This document shows, piece by piece, positions 36,083 to 42,988 of a stretch of DNA of 42,988 bases. Origin of the DNA: Magnetococcales bacterium HCHbin5 (GTDB lineage: Bacteria; Pseudomonadota; Magnetococcia; Magnetococcales; Magnetaquicoccaceae). The position numbers and the translations under genes were made by a program. The notes below the pieces were generated by a model that saw nothing but the letters and a program-made list of their open reading frames with translations, was not told where the DNA came from and did no database searches. Every line of letters begins with the position of its first letter. Within the stretch, counting starts at the first letter, position 1. The DNA lies in assembly GCA_002753505.1 (NCBI GenBank), contig PEAG01000023.1, positions 1 through 42,988 of the forward strand, written 5' to 3'.

Positions 36083-36721
36083 TCACCCCCCGCGTTTGCG
36101 CTGTTTCTGGATGCCTGGAAATATACCATTAAAGTCCCGAAAGAGATCCTTATAATTTTCGGGATCTCGATAGGCTTTCTTGACATAATTTTCGGGAAGT
36201 TGCTGCAACTCTTCCACGTCCGCCCACCCGTTGGGCAGCGGAAAGGCGTAATAGGGCCACTGGGGCGGAACATGGCGCGCCAGAATGATATGGATGGGTT
36301 GTTGCATGCGCATGGCGGTATAGACGCGGTGCATGCCGTCATTGATCAGCGGCAGGGTGCGCCCATCGGCCTCCCGGGAGATTTCCACCACCGGGGGGGT
36401 GAGGGGAATCGGGCCCTCTTCGTCGCCATCCTGCTGCTGGACCCAAAAAAAGAGCCCACCCTCCAGGGCAAAAATATTATGACCCCGTTGCAGAAAGGCT
36501 TCATACAGCCCGTGCAGCCGTTCATAATCGGCCTGCAACACATAATTTTGCGCCGGATAGAGGGTACGGGGCTCCACCTGACGCACCAGGGTCAATTCAG
36601 CCTGTTGATAGACCAACGGTTGACCAAACCCCCGCAGGCGGGTCTGCCGGAATCGATCCAGCAGTTCCGCTTCGGAGATGGGTTCAATCCGGGTGATATG
36701 GGGCGCGTGTGGGTCGGGCAT
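36083..36721 (-). CDS. Uncharacterised protein with a ParB/sulfiredoxin-like motif
   Basis: The 212-residue soluble protein has no membrane segment. The stretch LPLINDGMHRVYTAMRMQQPIHIILAR resembles the DG-x-HR box of ParB/sulfiredoxin-fold proteins, which can bind nucleotides or act as nucleases and ATPases. The rest (ENYVKKAYRDPENYKDLFRDFNGIFPG at the C-terminus, YVLQADYERLHGLYEAFLQRGHNIFALEGGLFFWV in the middle) looks well conserved, but I recognise no family. The start overlaps the HAD gene by 38 bases, and dcd begins one base after its stop. Its place among nucleotide enzymes suggests a nucleotide or DNA substrate. This is inference. Confidence 0.75.
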   Translation of the reverse strand: MPDPHAPHITRIEPISEAELLDRFRQTRLRGFGQPLVYQQAELTLVRQVEPRTLYPAQNYVLQADYERLHGLYEAFLQRGHNIFALEGGLFFWVQQQDGDEEGPIPLTPPVVEISREADGRTLPLINDGMHRVYTAMRMQQPIHIILARHVPPQWPYYAFPLPNGWADVEELQQLPENYVKKAYRDPENYKDLFRDFNGIFPGIQKQRKRGG

Positions 36722-37409
36722 GATCCACCTTCTCCTTCAGCAGGCTGTAGAGATGTTCCACCTCCAATTGGCCGAGATGGGCCACCGTCCTGTCTGGAGG
36801 AGGGGAGAGGCCATTCAGGGTCTGAATGGTATCAGCGAGTTCCTGTTGGGGACGATGTAAAACCCATACCGTTTTTATCCCCAATTGTCGAGGGGGCGCA
36901 ATATCCATCTGATAGGTATCGCCGATCATGATGGTTTGACTGGCCGGAGTTCCCACCTGGGCCAGGGCGGTTTGATAAATGTTCAGGTCGGGTTTGGCAC
37001 ACTGTTGTTGAAAAGACAAAAAACTGGGCCGACTCCGGCTCTCCTGGGGAAAAAGCCGGCAGAAGCCCGCATGAAAGGGGGCCCAGATATTGGAGATAAA
37101 GCCGTAGGGTATCCGGGCCTGCCTTAATTTTTCCAGCCACTCCTCTGCACCGGGTAAAACATAGGCCTCCTCGATCTGCGCCTGCCAGAGTTGTTGGACC
37201 GTGGCAAAGGTTTTGATCGGGTCGGTGTGCCATTGCTGCACCATGGCCGCCGCCAACAGCTCCGGCTGGGTGGTGGGGGTGCAAAACAGCAGCCGGGTCA
37301 GCGGGGCCTTGGCGGCAGGGGGCAACTGCAAAGCCTCCAGCAGTCGCCGGGCCGGTCCGACCGAGGGGCCGCCAATCAGGGTAAAACCGATATCCAAAAA
37401 TACAAACAT
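36684..37409 (-). CDS. HAD-superfamily hydrolase
   Basis: The 241-residue protein shows motif I DIGFTLIG at the N-terminus, a motif II serine in GFISNIW, motif III lysine in CAKPDLNIYQ and motif IV GDTYQMDIAPPRQLGIKTVWV, with a helical cap between motifs I and II. The second aspartate of DxD, the general acid in phosphatases, is replaced by glycine (D-I-G), as in some REG-2-like members, so catalytic competence is uncertain. A nucleotide monophosphatase role would fit the operon but is not shown by the sequence. Confidence 0.85.
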   Translation of the reverse strand: MFVFLDIGFTLIGGPSVGPARRLLEALQLPPAAKAPLTRLLFCTPTTQPELLAAAMVQQWHTDPIKTFATVQQLWQAQIEEAYVLPGAEEWLEKLRQARIPYGFISNIWAPFHAGFCRLFPQESRSRPSFLSFQQQCAKPDLNIYQTALAQVGTPASQTIMIGDTYQMDIAPPRQLGIKTVWVLHRPQQELADTIQTLNGLSPPPDRTVAHLGQLEVEHLYSLLKEKVDHARPTRAPYHPD

Positions 37410-37425
37410 TGCTACCTGGACTCCT

Positions 37426-38910
37426 TCACTTTAACCCCATGGCACAGCGGGCCATCTCACGGCCCAGATAGAGGGCGTGGGCAATATCCGACAGGGCATT
37501 GTCCCTGGCCAGCATTTTTTCCAGGCTCTCCACCTCTTTGGCCCGATACTCGTGCAGCAGTTGCCCCTGGTACAGATGCTGGACCACAATTTCCTGACTG
37601 TCATGGTCCAGGGTGACCACAAATTCGCCGCAAGGATCCTGGCGCAAAGATCGCCGTCCGGTGGTCGGGTCAAGCCGATCTGCCGTTTTCTTGGCCTCCG
37701 CAATGGCCTGGGCACGGTGCAGGCCGCTGCCTTGGGGATCAATGCTGATGGAGTGGCTGATCAGGGTGAGGGGACCGACCGGCATCGATACCTGCTCGGC
37801 CACATGGCGTTGAATGGCCATCAGGCCGTAACAATTTTTTAACCAGCCATCGAGGGCATTGTGGGTGCGAAAGCTGGCAGTCAGGGTGAGGCGGTCGGCA
37901 AATTTGCGAAAAAAGAGGGCCACCAGACAGGGATGGCCGGAGGTGGCGGGCAGGCTGTCCCGGTTGCCATCCCAGAGGGTGACATAGGCGCGGCGGGACT
38001 CGGCATCCTCCTGCAGGTGCTGGATGCTGTTGGCCAGCCCGTCGATGGGTGTGGAGCCATCGCGGAAATAGCCCCGCAAACGGTGCCCGTAGGTGTAGGA
38101 TTGCTCCGAGGCCGGGCTGGGGTCCAGGATGGTCGCCTGATAGGCCTGCAACTCGGCCAGGGAAAAGCCAAAGCGGGCCAAGGTGGCGGCCTCTTCAACC
38201 GCCGGTTCTTCAACGATCACCTTCATGTTTTGCAGCTCAATCCGCTCCCCCTTGCGCAGCTGCTGCCGGTGGCCGAAGCGCATCAGGCAAAAGATCAACT
38301 CCTGCCACGCCTCCAGCGGGGTATGGCGGAGGATGGTATGGCCACCCGGATGGGAAGGATACCATTGGACGCCGGGTTGGCTGATGGGGCGTTGGATGCG
38401 GGGGGCGGTACAGGGCTGTTGGGGCGGAAGCTGGGCAAAATAGTGCTGGATCGCTGCCCCGGCCTCTGCCTCCCGACAGGAGCTCAGATCGGTGACAGTG
38501 AGGGCTGTTCCCCCCGGCCGGTGGCTGAAATCCTGCGGCAGGACAGCACCATCCATCCTTTTGTTGGTGCCGATAATACGGTACATGGGGCTGCCCAGGT
38601 AGTCACTCTCCTCCAGACCCTGGGCAAAAAAGGCCGTCAATTCCAGCCGGGAGCCGGAGAGATCCTTGCCCAGTATCAGGAGATGGGCAATCTGGGGGTT
38701 GTAGAGCAGATTGCGCAACAATTCAGCCAGGCCGTTGCCATAGAGAGTGCCCAGAACGGCGACGCGGGCACGCTGCGGCTCCAGATCGATACCCAGCGCG
38801 GCCAATTTTTTGTGGATGGTTTTCACGGGAGACCAGAGGGTTACCACGCCCACATCCCCTAAAGGATTGACGATCAGCAGTTTGTCTGCATAGTATAAGG
38901 GTTCAAACAT
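37426..38910 (-). CDS. Thymidylate-synthase-like protein with MtrA-like N-terminus and DUF4346-like C-terminus
   Basis: This 494-residue protein has three parts. Residues 1-130 resemble the corrinoid-binding MtrA subunit family (NPLGDVGVVTLWSP, VAVLGTLYGNGLAELLRNLL, HLLILGKDLSGSR). Residues about 260-415 look like thymidylate synthase: YGHRLRGYF, SRRAYVTLWDGNRD, a cysteine in the position of the catalytic one (C328, GHPCLVALFF), FRTHNALDGWLKNCYGL with the phosphate-binding arginine, and ISHSISIDP. The usual RSCD is RTHN, and the strict HxY is altered, so the reaction may differ from dUMP methylation. The C-terminus (HALYLGREMARCAM) matches DUF4346. Such fusions are mainly known to me from archaea. 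It is first in the operon with dcd. Start is ATG 38910; the ribosome site is weak. Confidence 0.75.
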   Translation of the reverse strand: MFEPLYYADKLLIVNPLGDVGVVTLWSPVKTIHKKLAALGIDLEPQRARVAVLGTLYGNGLAELLRNLLYNPQIAHLLILGKDLSGSRLELTAFFAQGLEESDYLGSPMYRIIGTNKRMDGAVLPQDFSHRPGGTALTVTDLSSCREAEAGAAIQHYFAQLPPQQPCTAPRIQRPISQPGVQWYPSHPGGHTILRHTPLEAWQELIFCLMRFGHRQQLRKGERIELQNMKVIVEEPAVEEAATLARFGFSLAELQAYQATILDPSPASEQSYTYGHRLRGYFRDGSTPIDGLANSIQHLQEDAESRRAYVTLWDGNRDSLPATSGHPCLVALFFRKFADRLTLTASFRTHNALDGWLKNCYGLMAIQRHVAEQVSMPVGPLTLISHSISIDPQGSGLHRAQAIAEAKKTADRLDPTTGRRSLRQDPCGEFVVTLDHDSQEIVVQHLYQGQLLHEYRAKEVESLEKMLARDNALSDIAHALYLGREMARCAMGLK

Positions 38911-39021
38911 GGGAGCCCTGTGGGCAAAGGGTGGCAAGTCAATGGACTCAGGCAACCAGCAAAGCGAGCAACGCCCCATTCTGCCCCCATTTTGGCTGGA
39001 TTAAAAGGGCTGTGCTTGAAT

Positions 39022-39049
39022 TTTGCATTCCCTCTCTTGCGGGTAAAAT
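39022..39049 (+). promoter_or_regulatory. Candidate promoter of the qmcA-nfeD pair
   Basis: TTTGCA (39022-39027) and TAAAAT (39044-39049) are 16 bp apart; the -10 matches consensus at five of six positions. They lie 67 bp before the GTG start of qmcA in the 205-bp region divergent from the thymidylate-synthase-like gene. Confidence 0.35.
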
Positions 39050-39115
39050 TACAAGCGTTTTTTGGCCGATTTTCAATGCGAACTGCAGCAGCCTGGAACA
39101 GAGGAGATAACGACC

Positions 39116-40045
39116 GTGACAGCAGCATCCGACCTGGTTGGGTTGATTGTGATTTTGGCTCTTGTGTTGGTGCCTTTGAGCGTCCGGGTGGTACCGCAGG
39201 GGATGGAGTACACTTTGGAGCGGTGGGGGCGTTACATTCGGACCCTGGCCCCTGGTTTCAATGTGATCATCCCCATATTTGACCGGGTCGGCAGCAAGAT
39301 GAACATGATGGAGCAGGTGTTGGATGTGCCTTCCCAAGAGATCATCACCAAGGACAATGCCATGCTGCGGGTGGATGGTGTGGTCTTTTTCCAGGTCCAG
39401 GATGCCGCCAAGGCGGCCTATGAGGTCAGCCGGTTGCAACACGCCATCATGAACCTGACCACCACCAATATCCGTACCGTGATGGGTTCCATGGATATGG
39501 ACGAGCTGCTCTCCAAACGTGACGAGATCAATGCCCGTCTGCTGGTTGTCGTCGATGAGGCCACCAATCCCTGGGGGGTCAAGGTGACCCGGATCGAGAT
39601 CAAGGATATTACCCCACCCCAGGATCTGGTAGAGTCCATGGGTCGCCAGATGAAGGCCGAACGGAACAAACGGGCCTCCATCCTGGAGGCTGAAGGGTTT
39701 CGACAGGCGGAAATTTTACGGGCAGAGGGGGAAAAGCAGGCGGCCATTTTGGCGGCTGAGGGCAAACGGGAGGCGGCCTTCCGGGAGGCGGAGGGTCGGG
39801 AGCGGCAGGCTGAGGCTGAGGCGCGTGCCACCCAGGTGGTTTCCAAGGCCATTGCCGAGGGTAACACGCAGGCCATCAACTATTTTATCGCCCAAAAATA
39901 TGTAGATGCTTTGGGCAAAATCGCAGCAGCCAACAATCAAAAGGTGATCTTTTTGCCATTGGATGCGGCCGGGATACTGGGGGCCCTGGGCGGGGTGGCG
40001 GAGCTTACCCGCAGCGCGTTTGCCAAACAGGATAAAGAGGCATGA
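39116..40045 (+). CDS. qmcA: SPFH/band 7 membrane protein, QmcA/stomatin type
   Basis: The 309-residue protein has an N-terminal membrane segment (about 6-24), an SPFH domain ([62 protein letters not shown]) and a long Ala/Glu-rich coiled coil (about 190-250), which drives oligomerisation into microdomains. I choose GTG 39116 because GAGGAG lies nine bases upstream and the protein then starts right before the membrane segment. It overlaps the nfeD-type gene by four bases; QmcA and NfeD proteins act as a pair. Confidence 0.88.
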   Translation: MTAASDLVGLIVILALVLVPLSVRVVPQGMEYTLERWGRYIRTLAPGFNVIIPIFDRVGSKMNMMEQVLDVPSQEIITKDNAMLRVDGVVFFQVQDAAKAAYEVSRLQHAIMNLTTTNIRTVMGSMDMDELLSKRDEINARLLVVVDEATNPWGVKVTRIEIKDITPPQDLVESMGRQMKAERNKRASILEAEGFRQAEILRAEGEKQAAILAAEGKREAAFREAEGRERQAEAEARATQVVSKAIAEGNTQAINYFIAQKYVDALGKIAAANNQKVIFLPLDAAGILGALGGVAELTRSAFAKQDKEA

Positions 40046-40542
40046 GCAACCTGTCGTTGGAGTTGTTGCAGATACCGTGGGACCACATGAACCACAACCA
40101 CTGGTGGATTGTGGCGGTGGTCATGGTCATTCTGGAGGTGATCTCTCCCGCTTTTTTTTTCCTGTGGCTGGGGATTGCGGCCGGGGTGGTTGGCGGTTTG
40201 CTTTTTTTCTGGCCGGAACTGGGTTGGAAGGCGCAATGGCTCTGTTTTTCCGCCCTCTCCGTGCTGACGCTGGGGGTGTGGCACCTGATGCTGAAAAAGC
40301 GGCCGACCGCCACGGATCGCCCCACCCTGAATCGTCGCAGCAGCCAATACATTGGCCGCACCTTTGCCCTTTCGGAGCCCATCACTAACGGCACGGGCCG
40401 GATTCGGGTCGACGACTCGAGCTGGAAGGTGGCAGGGGCAGACGCGCCCCTGGGGAGCAGGGTACGGGTGGTGAGCGTGGATGGAACCCTGTTGCATGTG
40501 GAACAGGTAAGCGACTCCCCGATCGGAACAGACCGTTCCTAA
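40042..40542 (+). CDS. NfeD-family membrane protein (YbbJ-like)
   Basis: The 166-residue partner of the SPFH protein has membrane segments at about 20-60 and 68-83 ([36 protein letters not shown]) and a C-terminal OB-fold beginning at [17 protein letters not shown] and ending [17 protein letters not shown]. The last codons of this gene and of the opposite-strand CheW gene overlap by four bases, so the two transcripts converge without a spacer. Confidence 0.88.
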   Translation: MSNLSLELLQIPWDHMNHNHWWIVAVVMVILEVISPAFFFLWLGIAAGVVGGLLFFWPELGWKAQWLCFSALSVLTLGVWHLMLKKRPTATDRPTLNRRSSQYIGRTFALSEPITNGTGRIRVDDSSWKVAGADAPLGSRVRVVSVDGTLLHVEQVSDSPIGTDRS

Positions 40543-41360
40543 ACCGCCTGCAAGGAGATCATGCTCATATCCAGCAGCAATACATCTTTTTCTACTGCGC
40601 TACTCTCTGTGTCCTCCCGATAGCGGCCCAGGGCCTGAACAAAACCGGAGTCGTGTGTTGCCGATCCGGCGGGGAGGGGATGCTCAATATGCGTCAAACG
40701 GCTGAAAAAATTGATGTCGTCTACCGCCACCGCAAACAGTTCGCCCTCCACCTGCAGGATAATGGCATACTCCAGCAGATATTTGCGCACCTGCTCGGCG
40801 ACACCATCAAACAGTTCGATCAGGCGCAGCAGAACCCCTGTTTCAGTGCGCTGTATCAGTTCCCGTGCCTGCTTGGATTGATCGTTGCGGATCAGTTCAT
40901 TCGCTTCGATCGCCACCCGGTGGATCTCCTGGTGCGGTTTGTCAAAGCGATGCACGTAGGCGGCCAAGTTGATATTATCACTTTGAAACTGATCGAACCA
41001 CTTGCCGAAGGCGCATTTGTGATGATCGGTCTGCACGGTGATGGGCTTGTCGTTATAGACCTCATCCTTCAGCTTGTTTAACCAGTTGACATGGTCCTGC
41101 TTGCGCAGGCCCATGGTGGTGACCAACGCTTCGGTCTCTTCCGAACGGGCCTGCGCGCCAAAACAGACACGCAGGTCAACCAGGGGAATATTACCCTCCC
41201 GAAAGGCGATAACGCCTCGTGTGTCAGCAGGCATGTGCGGAACCGTGGTACAGGCTGGCATATCCATGACCGAGACCACGTCGGAACAGGGAATGCCGTA
41301 GCGGCCCTGGTTGACGGTAAAGACAAGATACTCAATATCTATTGGAAAACGAGCAGCCAT
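40539..41360 (-). CDS. CheW adaptor split by an inserted CZB zinc-binding domain
   Basis: The 273-residue protein starts as a CheW domain (EYLVFTVNQGRYGIPCSDVVSVMDMP, GVIAFREGNIPLVDLRVCFG, 1-72). It is interrupted by a chemoreceptor zinc-binding (CZB) domain at about 88-160 with candidate ligands H90 (DHVNW), C116 (HHKCAFGKW), H143 and H147 (KPHQEIH). After a further helix it returns to CheW strands at 196-273 (YAIILQVEGELFAVAVDDIN). CheW couples receptors to CheA, and CZB domains sense zinc or oxidants in receptors and cyclases. Here the sensor sits in the adaptor itself. The start at ATG 41360 follows GGGGGGATGAAGA. No CheA or receptor gene is adjacent. Confidence 0.85.
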   Translation of the reverse strand: MAARFPIDIEYLVFTVNQGRYGIPCSDVVSVMDMPACTTVPHMPADTRGVIAFREGNIPLVDLRVCFGAQARSEETEALVTTMGLRKQDHVNWLNKLKDEVYNDKPITVQTDHHKCAFGKWFDQFQSDNINLAAYVHRFDKPHQEIHRVAIEANELIRNDQSKQARELIQRTETGVLLRLIELFDGVAEQVRKYLLEYAIILQVEGELFAVAVDDINFFSRLTHIEHPLPAGSATHDSGFVQALGRYREDTESSAVEKDVLLLDMSMISLQAV

Positions 41361-41457
41361 TTCTTCATCCCCCCAAATAAAGTAACCCCTATTTCCCACC
41401 GACCGGTGGCACAACACACTCCCGCCCACGCGCTGACATGGTACAGCATGGCGCAGC

Positions 41458-41598
41458 ATGGGTGCAACCAAACAATGTTCACGTCAGGTCAAAGCCGATC
41501 TGAAAACCCAGGAGGAGTTTAAAAAAAAACTGCCCGGAATCATCCAGAACGCTGTACAGGATCTGCCTTTTGGACAACGGGCGAGGCTTCCGTTCTGA
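41458..41598 (+). pseudogene. Likely IS630-type transposase remnant
   Basis: A 46-codon frame from ATG 41458 ends in FKKKLPGIIQNAVQDLPFGQRARL followed by a premature stop. This resembles the segment just before the FQDEARFG catalytic part of IS630-family transposases. The expected continuation is not in frame; a degenerate stretch to about 41700 in another frame (RASLVSAGLRPAMTTDGY) could be its remains. There is no ribosome site. The match is from memory of the family, so the call is tentative. Confidence 0.4.
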
Positions 41599-41789
41599 TG
41601 CTGTTGGACCCGACAGAGCATCTTTAGTGAGTGCTGGCCTGCGGCCTGCCATGACCACGGATGGGTATGTTCTTTTGCGCTCTTCTGCCGATAAGGTGGA
41701 AGCGGTTATGGGTATATGAGTACTATGGTTTTTACATCAGATCTATCGGGTGACAAGAAGAGTTTGGAGTCGGCTTTGCTGATACGGGA
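41599..41789. other. Degenerate tail after the transposase remnant
   Basis: This stretch contains no usable open frame. Weak similarity to the rest of a transposase in a shifted frame fits a decayed insertion. Composition becomes AT-rich from about 41690 towards the methyltransferase gene, marking the border of the accessory segment at this end. Confidence 0.35.
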
Positions 41790-42677
41790 TTAATGGCCAA
41801 TTTTCTGCCAGAATACAGCACAATCATTCCGGTCCAATTCTATTAAATAAATTTCATCATTAATATTTCGGCTGCTTCTAAAGTCCAGGATTGCTTTGTT
41901 ACACTCTTTCAAGCCATAATCATCAACAATCACAAACCCGCCATATGATAACTTATCATACAAGCTTGTTAGAGCAACCATTGTCGATTCATACATATCG
42001 CCATCCAATCGAAGTATTGATAATTTTTCAATGGGAGCTGATGGTAATGTATCACTAAACCATCCCTTTATAAATCTTACCTGATCATCTAACAAATCAT
42101 ATTTTTCAAAATTTGACCGTACCTCTTCCAACGATACTGCAAGCAATGGATGTCTGTACAAGTGTTCTCTTCCAACATCTTGAGGATATAGATCTGCATT
42201 TGGCAAAGGCAATCCTTGAAATGAGTCAGCAACCCACACAACACGGTCTGTGATACCGAAAGATTTAAGTATTGCCCGCATTAAGATACATGATCCACCA
42301 CGCCACACACCGGTCTCAATCCAATCACCTTGGACACCTAATGATAAAACAGACTCTGCAATTCTATGAATATTATCAAGTCTCTTTTTTCCAACCATAG
42401 AATGGGCAAATAGCGGGTATCCACGAGAATCTCTATTCTCGGGACGGTCATAAATCTCATCCAAAATACATTTTTTTATCAGCTCCAGATACAGCGAGTT
42501 GGATCCGGTTGAAAAATTTGTTGACACAATGCCAATGATCTTATTGAAAAGTGCATCATTTATTCCACTACTTTCGACCAATTTTCTGGTCACTTCAATA
42601 CTATCCCCACGCCAAACGCAAGCCCTAATATAATCATAAATGCGCCTTAAATTTTTGTCGGTTATAATTCCTCTCAT
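41790..42677 (-). CDS. TylF/MycF-type macrocin O-methyltransferase-like protein
   Basis: The 295-residue protein has the TylF fold in residues 95-295: SAM-binding WIETGVWRGGSCILMRAIL, VWVADSFQGLPLP, and the metal-binding RLDGDMYESTMVALTSLYDKL...VIVDDYG. These Mg-dependent enzymes methylate sugar hydroxyls. The first 90 residues are helical and not part of the fold; they contain one copy of the motif C-V-x-x-G-x-S (residues 20-39) also seen three times in the acetyltransferase at 464-1414. I start at ATG 42677, just behind GGGGGGAG; a TTG at 42689 is possible. The start overlaps the stop of a small upstream ORF as ATGA. The gene is AT-rich compared with the window. Confidence 0.85.
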   Translation of the reverse strand: MRGIITDKNLRRIYDYIRACVWRGDSIEVTRKLVESSGINDALFNKIIGIVSTNFSTGSNSLYLELIKKCILDEIYDRPENRDSRGYPLFAHSMVGKKRLDNIHRIAESVLSLGVQGDWIETGVWRGGSCILMRAILKSFGITDRVVWVADSFQGLPLPNADLYPQDVGREHLYRHPLLAVSLEEVRSNFEKYDLLDDQVRFIKGWFSDTLPSAPIEKLSILRLDGDMYESTMVALTSLYDKLSYGGFVIVDDYGLKECNKAILDFRSSRNINDEIYLIELDRNDCAVFWQKIGH

Positions 42678-42856
42678 TTCTCCCCCCAAATGATTTCTCG
42701 TAACACATAAAACGGCCTTCCACTCTGCGACAACGGTTGACCAGAAAGGATTCGCTGGATGTCTCTCCCGTGGTGGCGGCCTTTTTTGAACAGGTCACGG
42801 TCTCGAATGTCAGGCATACGCAAATTGGACACCATTGAATACTGACAAACTTTCAT
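42674..42856 (-). CDS. Small hypothetical ORF coupled to the methyltransferase
   Basis: This 60-residue basic product (starting KVCQYSMVSNLRMPDI, ending YVLREIIWGEK) ends in an ATGA overlap with the methyltransferase start, which suggests that it is translated. I recognise no domain. It could be the 3' stub of a longer gene cut by the repeat, since its frame remains open to 42898 inside the repeat. Start ATG 42856 is a guess. Confidence 0.35.
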   Translation of the reverse strand: MKVCQYSMVSNLRMPDIRDRDLFKKGRHHGRDIQRILSGQPLSQSGRPFYVLREIIWGEK

Positions 42857-42867
42857 AAATGTGTCTC

Positions 42868-42982
42868 GGCCTTGATCATCGTTTCGTCCACCGACCATGA
42901 TTATCGCACGCCAGAAAGGGGTGCTGTCAGGGTAGAAAAAGAGTAGGCTCGGTTTGGCAAGTTACCGATTGCCACGTCACCA
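42868..42982 (-). repeat. Right arm of the perfect 115-bp inverted repeat
   Basis: This is the exact reverse complement of 2-116. Read leftward it ends with one copy of the 26-bp R element (42893-42868), after which the sequence differs from the left end: here it leads into the small ORF before the methyltransferase instead of into further R units. The last six bases of the window are outside the match. Confidence 0.9.
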
Positions 42983-42988
42983 ATCACC

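Noticed and set aside
1-42988. The window as one large transposon or phage bounded by terminal inverted repeats
   Set aside because: The interior holds essential housekeeping operons, no integrase, no intact transposase and no phage structural genes. Repeat-limited assembly ends explain the arms better.

Overview
The window reads as about 43 kb of chromosome from a Gram-negative proteobacterium. It carries outer-membrane export genes, chemotaxis genes, a GapR/UPF0335 nucleoid protein (a mainly alphaproteobacterial family) and many Sel1-repeat proteins. It also carries a small Gly/Ala-rich membrane protein whose C-terminus resembles the Mms6/MamD/MamG magnetosome proteins. Together these suggest a relative of the magnetotactic cocci (Magnetococcales), but that assignment is an inference. 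Most of the window is GC-rich, densely packed housekeeping DNA. Only the two ends are clearly AT-richer.

Layout. 1-463: repeats, including one arm of a perfect 115-bp inverted repeat whose other arm is at 42868-42982. 464-1414: CatB-type acetyltransferase with an unusual helical N-terminus. 1485-4208 (-): AddB-like Fe-S nuclease. 4677-12675 (+): eight-gene run fabG-acpP-fabF-mltG-tmk-holB-ricT-TatD/radical SAM fusion. 12774-16248: three Sel1-repeat proteins, gapR and a family 4 uracil-DNA glycosylase. 16433-21065 (+): leuC-leuD-leuB-asd followed by the Mms6-like small protein and a strong terminator. 21165-24162 (-): aldo/keto reductase and a chemoreceptor. 24532-30235 (-): CusA-CusB-CusC-like copper/silver efflux operon, divergent from an OmpR/EnvZ-type two-component pair (30421-32558), with a palindromic operator candidate between them. 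32575-38910 (-): tight eight-gene run of a thymidylate-synthase-like three-domain protein, HAD hydrolase, ParB-fold-like protein, dCTP deaminase, membrane-anchored unknown, Maf pyrophosphatase, ArsS radical SAM enzyme and TVP38 membrane protein. 39116-40542 (+): QmcA/NfeD pair. 40539-41360 (-): CheW protein with an inserted zinc-binding CZB domain. 41458-41789: likely transposase remnant. 41790-42856 (-): TylF-type methyltransferase and a coupled small ORF. Then the second repeat arm.

How the genes fit together. The central part is lipid, cell-wall, replication and leucine/aspartate-family metabolism. The most interesting material lies elsewhere. The 32.6-38.9 kb operon puts a thymidylate-synthase-like protein with an MtrA-like front end and a DUF4346-like tail beside dCTP deaminase and nucleotide-hydrolase families, which suggests a dedicated deoxynucleotide pathway. 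The orphan Mms6-like protein sits behind asd. The CheW-CZB chimera may link zinc or oxidant sensing to chemotaxis. The two edge enzymes share a short helical motif and lie beside copies of the same repeat. The inverted terminal repeats most simply mean that the assembly stopped in a multicopy repeat, because the DNA between them is ordinary housekeeping sequence.
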